NCBI GenBank assembly: GCA_030036975.1
Contig: JASHSE010000273.1
Coordinates: forward strand, 1 to 18,638
Length of the DNA: 18,638 bases
DNA from: Xanthobacteraceae bacterium
GTDB lineage: Bacteria; Pseudomonadota; Alphaproteobacteria; Rhizobiales; Xanthobacteraceae
Direction of reading: 5' to 3'
Shown: positions 15,251 to 18,638 of the stretch, piece by piece
Position numbering within the stretch: position 1 is the first letter of the stretch
Layout of the letters: every line of letters begins with the position of its first letter
Notes under the pieces: generated by a model
Told to the model about the DNA's origin: nothing
Databases searched by the model: none
Seen by the model: only the letters and a program-made list of their open reading frames with translations
Position numbers and translations under genes: made by a program

Positions 15251-16164
15251 GGAACACGTTTTCGGAGGCGCTGTACAAGGCAGCCACGAGCAATCCCGAC
15301 ATTTACATCGTGGTCGCCGACATTTCGCCGGCCGGCAGCATGGCGAAATTCCGCGACCAATATCCGGATCGCTTCATCAATGTCGGCGTCGCCGAGCAAA
15401 GCATGATCGGCATCTGCGCCGGGCTCGCACTCAAAGGCTGTCAGCCCTTCGCCTACACCATCGCCACGTTCTCGCTGTACCGCCCGTTCGAAATGGTGCG
15501 CGACGACCTCTGCTATCAGAATCTGCCGGTGACGGTGGTCGGCATGGGCGCCGGCGTGATCTATTCGACGCTCGGCGGCACGCATCACACCCAGGAAGAC
15601 ATTGCCATCGCCGGGGCGTTGCCCAACATGCAGATCATCGCGCCGTGCGATCCGGCGGAATGCACCGAGGCCACCGCCTATTGCGCGACCCAGAAGAACG
15701 GCCCGGTCTATCTGCGCCTCGGCAAGGCCGGCGAGCCGAACTTCACCGACAAGGCGGTCGACCCTTGGGCGTTTGGCAAGCTGCGCTACATCAAGCGCGG
15801 CATCGATGTCTGCATCCTGAGCTACGGCGTCATCATGGCCAAGGCGATGCAGCTTGCCGCACGGTTCGAGGCCAAAGGACAATCGGTTTCGGTCGTGTCC
15901 TGCCACACCTTGAAGCCGCTCGACGGCGACGGCATTCGTGACGCGCTGCAGCGGCACCGTCATGTCATCGTCATCGAGGAGCACGCCCCGCAGGGCGGGC
16001 TGGCGCCACGCACCAAACAGATTGCCTGGGACATGCAGGCGCGTTGCCGGCTCGATACTTTCACGCTGCAGGACGCCTTCATCCACAATTACGGCAGTCA
16101 CGACGATCTTTTGGCCGCCCATGGCTTGGAAGTCGGCGCCATCGCCGAGCGAGTAGGGGCCTGA
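15247..16164 (+). CDS. Transketolase C-terminal subunit
   Basis: The product is 305 residues and represents the pyrimidine-binding and C-terminal domains of transketolase. RFINVGVAEQSMIGICAGLA (42-61) places the catalytic glutamate at E50, which activates the ThDP aminopyrimidine. FSLYRPFEMVRDDLCYQNLPV is the expected cofactor-interface helix. GTHHTQEDIA (111-120) contains the substrate-site histidines. The remaining part is the transketolase C-domain, with VSCHTLKPLD and EEHAPQGGLA. It overlaps the N-subunit stop by 4 bases (ATGA), as expected for a stoichiometric complex, and its stop shares one base with the aminotransferase start (TGATG). The carbohydrate acceptor is unknown. Chain extension or shortening of the pathway sugar is the most direct reading. 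Confidence 0.9.
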   Translation: MRNTFSEALYKAATSNPDIYIVVADISPAGSMAKFRDQYPDRFINVGVAEQSMIGICAGLALKGCQPFAYTIATFSLYRPFEMVRDDLCYQNLPVTVVGMGAGVIYSTLGGTHHTQEDIAIAGALPNMQIIAPCDPAECTEATAYCATQKNGPVYLRLGKAGEPNFTDKAVDPWAFGKLRYIKRGIDVCILSYGVIMAKAMQLAARFEAKGQSVSVVSCHTLKPLDGDGIRDALQRHRHVIVIEEHAPQGGLAPRTKQIAWDMQARCRLDTFTLQDAFIHNYGSHDDLLAAHGLEVGAIAERVGA

Positions 16165-17429
16165 TGAAAGACATTGCGTCCAATGCGGGTGGCAGAGCCG
16201 ACGTGGCGCAGCCGCGTCCTGTACCCAATGCCGCGCTCGCCGTTCATGGCGGCGACAAGGTGCGCAAGACGCCGATGCCGCCGCGCCTCGCGCTGGGCGA
16301 CGGCGAGCGCAAGATGGTCATGGCGGTGCTGGACTATTACCGCGAGCGCGATGTCGATCCCGGCTACGAAGGCCATTTCGAGAAAATGTATTGCCACGCC
16401 TTTGCCGACATGATGGGCGGCGGCTACGCCGACGCGGTCGCCACCGGCACCTCGTCGCTCTATGTCGCGGTTGCGGCGCTCGATCTGCCCAAGGGCAGCG
16501 AGGTGCTGGTCTCGCCGATCACCGATCCCGGCAGCCTGGCGGCAATCGTGCTCAACGGGCTCAGGCCGCGGCTGATGGATTCGAAGCCCGGCAGCTATAA
16601 TGTCGGGCCGGAACAATTCGCCGAGCGCATCACGCCGAACGTCAGCGCCGCGATGGTGGTGCATGCCGCCGGCCAGGCGGCCGAGATCGACAAGATCGTC
16701 GCGATCGCGCACGCGCGCGGCATCAAGGTCATCGAGGATTGCGCACAAGCCCATGGCGCCCTGTTGCGGGCCAAGCGCGTCGGCGCCTTCGGCGACATTG
16801 CGGCGTTCTCCACCATGTACCGCAAGGCGCATATGACGGGACCATCGGGCGGCGTGGTCTTCACCAAGGATCTCGAGCTGCACCGCCGCGCTGTGGCGCA
16901 CGCCGACCGCGGCAAGCCGCGCTGGCGGGACGATTTCAGCGACCGCGACCCATCGACCTATCTGTTTCCGGCGCTCAACCATAACACCGACGAAATATCC
17001 TGCGCGATCGGGCTCGCCTCGCTCGCCCGCCTCCGCAGCACGATCATCGGCCGGCTTGCCTTCGTGTCGGATTTCGTTGCGCGCCTGGTCGACACCTCGG
17101 ACGCCTGCACGCCTTACCCGTTTTCGCCGACCGACTCGCCGTTCTTCTATCCGGTCATGGTCAATTGCGGCGCCATCACCTGCAGCAAGATCGAGTTTGC
17201 CGAGGCGGTGCGCGCCGAGGGCATCGATCTCAATCCGCATTATCGTTTCGTGGCGTCGGACTGGCCCTATATCCGGCCCTACCTCGCCGATGATTTCGCC
17301 GTGCCGAACGCGCACGATATCTGCAACCGCTCGTTCAACCTTTATCTCAACGAGCGTTACGGCGAGCGCGAGGCGCGCGACGCGGTGAAGGCGATCGTCA
17401 AGGTCGAGAAGCATTTCGCCCGGCATTGA
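16164..17429 (+). CDS. DegT/DnrJ/EryC1/StrS-family PLP-dependent sugar aminotransferase
   Basis: This 421-residue protein has the type I PLP fold of sugar aminotransferases. After a leader of about 25 residues comes LAVHGGDKVRKTPMPPR, a standard family beginning. ATGTSSLYVAVAAL provides the PLP-phosphate site. VIEDCAQAHGA contains the Asp that pairs with the pyridine nitrogen. AFSTMYRKAHMTG places the internal-aldimine lysine at K221. The loop after the lysine reads GPSGG rather than the usual GEGG. The enzyme should aminate a keto-NDP-sugar, made perhaps by the Gfo/Idh or UGD-like oxidoreductases, using glutamate or glutamine. Its product would be the natural substrate of the N-acetyltransferases on the minus strand. 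Start ATG 16164 overlaps the transketolase stop by one base. It is the last gene of the run. Confidence 0.88.
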   Translation: MKDIASNAGGRADVAQPRPVPNAALAVHGGDKVRKTPMPPRLALGDGERKMVMAVLDYYRERDVDPGYEGHFEKMYCHAFADMMGGGYADAVATGTSSLYVAVAALDLPKGSEVLVSPITDPGSLAAIVLNGLRPRLMDSKPGSYNVGPEQFAERITPNVSAAMVVHAAGQAAEIDKIVAIAHARGIKVIEDCAQAHGALLRAKRVGAFGDIAAFSTMYRKAHMTGPSGGVVFTKDLELHRRAVAHADRGKPRWRDDFSDRDPSTYLFPALNHNTDEISCAIGLASLARLRSTIIGRLAFVSDFVARLVDTSDACTPYPFSPTDSPFFYPVMVNCGAITCSKIEFAEAVRAEGIDLNPHYRFVASDWPYIRPYLADDFAVPNAHDICNRSFNLYLNERYGEREARDAVKAIVKVEKHFARH

Positions 17430-18130
17430 CGACATTCCGCGCTCCGCGGCCGGGCGGCTTCGACGCGCGCTGCCGATTTCGGTAACGAAAAGTTAAGCGA
17501 AATTGCCATGGAACCGATCAAGTGAAACAATATTCCATGTCGATAAGGCATTGCGCCGGGCGGGACAGGCGGGGGGATAGGGGCGATGACAGCAGAGGCG
17601 GACATGTCGCGGCCCTCCAAGCGCTTTGTTTGCCCTATGAGTCTGAATACACGGCCCATCGGAATGACGAGCGGGCCGGCCGGGTGATGCGGCTCCGGCT
17701 CAAAGCACGGGAGCACGTCAAGGGGCCGGCAATCATGCCCGACCTTGCAGATATGGACCACATGGACCCCCAACAGAAGCGAAAGCGGCTGCGCTTGGAG
17801 AGTTGAGCGCTTTTACTCTCTTCTCGCACGAAGAGGCCGATCAGCGTCGACCACGGCAGCGGCAGCGTTCGGTGGCCTGAATCGATCCGGCGTAAATTTT
17901 TTGTAACAATGTCACGTGTTTCCTGTAATTATCGATCGGCCGCCTTGAAAAGCATCTCGTTGCTGCGCAGTCCAGGTGGATTTTTGGATACTCAGCCGGA
18001 TTCGTAGGCACACTTTCGCATTCAGAGAGAATTCCTTCCAAAATTTAATGTGCCCGCGCCCAAAATCGTCGGGACGCCGTGCTGCGACAGTGTTAAGAAA
18101 CGGTTTTGGGGCGCGTTTATCTGGTTCGCG
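17430..18130. other. Intergenic region before the sulfotransferase gene
   Basis: Seven hundred bases without a gene I can support. A 94-codon GTG-initiated frame at 17522-17806 has no recognisable family and an Arg/Asp-rich composition typical of chance frames in GC-rich DNA. A weak stem GAGAGT...ACTCTC lies at about 17799-17822. From about 17880 to 18060 the DNA is clearly more AT-rich than the rest of the window (for example AAATTTTTTGTAAC), which suits a promoter or a more recently acquired segment. No terminator with a T-run was found after the aminotransferase. Confidence 0.55.
17901..17929 (+). promoter_or_regulatory. Candidate sigma-70 promoter upstream of the sulfotransferase gene
   Basis: TTGTAA (17901-17906) and TGTAAT (17924-17929) are separated by exactly 17 bases. 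The -10 box matches consensus at 5 of 6 positions and the -35 box at 4 of 6. An AT-rich run AAATTTTTT sits just upstream and could serve as an UP-like element. GTCACGTG lies in the spacer. It would give a leader of about 190 bases to ATG 18131. Confidence 0.4.
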
Positions 18131-18638
18131 ATGGACGCGTCGGCAGACTCCGTTATCCGGATCGATCATGGCGCCGTTTCGTTGGCGCGCAAGCTCTTGC
18201 ATTGGCGTGCGTCAGGGTGCTTTCTCGTCCCTCGACGTCGCCGTCGCGTCGCGGAGGTGCCCAGTATTCTCGTCGTCACCGTTCCGAAATCCGGCACCGT
18301 CTTCACCAATCTCACGCTGTCGCGCGGACTTTCGCTTGAGCCGACGTCAGTCAGCTTCGGCTATTTTCCTCATTACCTTGTCGATATCCCCAAATTGCCG
18401 TCGTTCGCCGAGGGTGGCAAAGTCGCCTCCGCCCATTTCGATCCGAGCCCCGTCAATCTGCAATCGCTGACCTGTTTCGTCAAAAAATGGGTCGTGCACG
18501 TCCGCGATCCGCGCTCGGTCGTACTCAGCTGGGTCCACCATATGAATCGGCTTTACCGCGATCGGGGCAAGGGCGAATACGAGCACTTGTTCGTCTATCC
18601 GACTCCGCCGGAAGCCTATTACGGTTGGTCGTTTTGTC
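18131..18638 (+). CDS. Sulfotransferase-family protein (3' truncated by window end)
   Basis: The frame stays open to the end of the window, giving 169 codons. VVTVPKSGTVF (proline of PKSG at residue 52) is the 5'-phosphosulfate-binding loop of PAPS-dependent sulfotransferases (PKSGTTW type). WVVHVRDPRSVVLSWVHHM contains the 3'-phosphate-binding motif RDPRSVVLS. The spacing of about 70 residues between the two motifs is normal for the family. It would transfer sulfate from PAPS to a hydroxyl, probably on a surface glycan given the location (inference). The start is uncertain: ATG 18131 is the first ATG in frame without a good ribosome site, and GTG 18050 upstream is also in frame. The Arg-rich segment PRRRRRV before the P-loop is unusual. 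Confidence 0.75.
   Translation, partial: MDASADSVIRIDHGAVSLARKLLHWRASGCFLVPRRRRRVAEVPSILVVTVPKSGTVFTNLTLSRGLSLEPTSVSFGYFPHYLVDIPKLPSFAEGGKVASAHFDPSPVNLQSLTCFVKKWVVHVRDPRSVVLSWVHHMNRLYRDRGKGEYEHLFVYPTPPEAYYGWSFC

Noticed and set aside
16098..17435. 445-codon minus-strand open frame opposite the aminotransferase
   Set aside because: Same shadow effect: the plus strand has the PLP lysine and family motifs, while the minus frame has none.
17522..17806. Possible 94-codon GTG-initiated gene
   Set aside because: The sequence is Arg/Asp/Gly-rich without domain, no good ribosome site was seen, and no context supports it.
1..18638. tRNA, rRNA, CRISPR arrays, transposases, phage genes
   Set aside because: I looked for these by eye and saw no cloverleaf with a TTCRA loop, no regularly spaced direct repeats and no transposase or integrase motifs.

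Overview
The window is GC-rich DNA with alphaproteobacterial character. The overlapping start/stop junctions, the dyad repeat built on GCCCTCTCCCGCAAG at 1816-1947, and the style of the secreted beta-helix protein suggest Rhizobiales, perhaps a Bradyrhizobium or Rhodopseudomonas relative. That placement is inference. The content is a cell-surface carbohydrate locus, almost entirely devoted to making and decorating an unusual nucleotide-activated sugar. I see no Wzx, Wzy or ABC transporter gene. The only glycosyltransferase-type sequence is a 62-codon tail at the left edge.

Layout. (1) 3-191, +: the C-terminus of a glycosyltransferase or methyltransferase-type polysaccharide protein. (2) 416-1366, -: a secreted beta-helix protein. 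(3) 1367-1983: a gap holding a large hairpin-forming repeat. (4) 1984-5327, -: a four-gene group. In transcription order it encodes a left-handed beta-helix acetyltransferase, an AAC(3)-fold N-acetyltransferase, a radical SAM/SPASM enzyme and a GmhB-like HAD bisphosphate phosphatase. (5) 5328-6057: a divergent promoter region with a possible outer-membrane-protein remnant. (6) 6058-17429, +: eleven genes, mostly touching or overlapping. They encode a transaldolase-like protein, two NAD-dependent epimerases/dehydratases, a nucleotidyltransferase-PfkB kinase fusion, a Gfo/Idh/MocA oxidoreductase, a UDP-glucose-dehydrogenase-family protein, a degenerate SDR, a SAM methyltransferase, a two-subunit transketolase and a DegT/DnrJ-type PLP aminotransferase. 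(7) 17430-18130: a gap with an AT-rich promoter candidate. (8) 18131-18638, +: the start of a sulfotransferase that runs off the window.

How the genes may work together (inference). Transaldolase and transketolase chemistry could assemble a long ketose phosphate. The PfkB kinase domain, GmhB-like phosphatase and nucleotidyltransferase domain match the three-step activation used for heptose: 1-phosphorylation, terminal dephosphorylation, NDP transfer. The epimerases, UGD-like and Gfo/Idh oxidoreductases, aminotransferase and acetyltransferases would then epimerise, oxidise, aminate and N-acylate the NDP-sugar. This set resembles the lincosamide octose pathway (LmbR, LmbP, LmbK, LmbO, LmbM, LmbL, LmbZ, LmbS) more than an ordinary heptose pathway. 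No ketose-aldose isomerase (GmhA or LmbN type) is visible here. Three features support unusual chemistry: the UGD-like protein has Asn where the catalytic Cys should be, the third SDR lacks its Tyr/Lys pair, and the HldE-like fusion has its domains in the opposite order to E. coli HldE.
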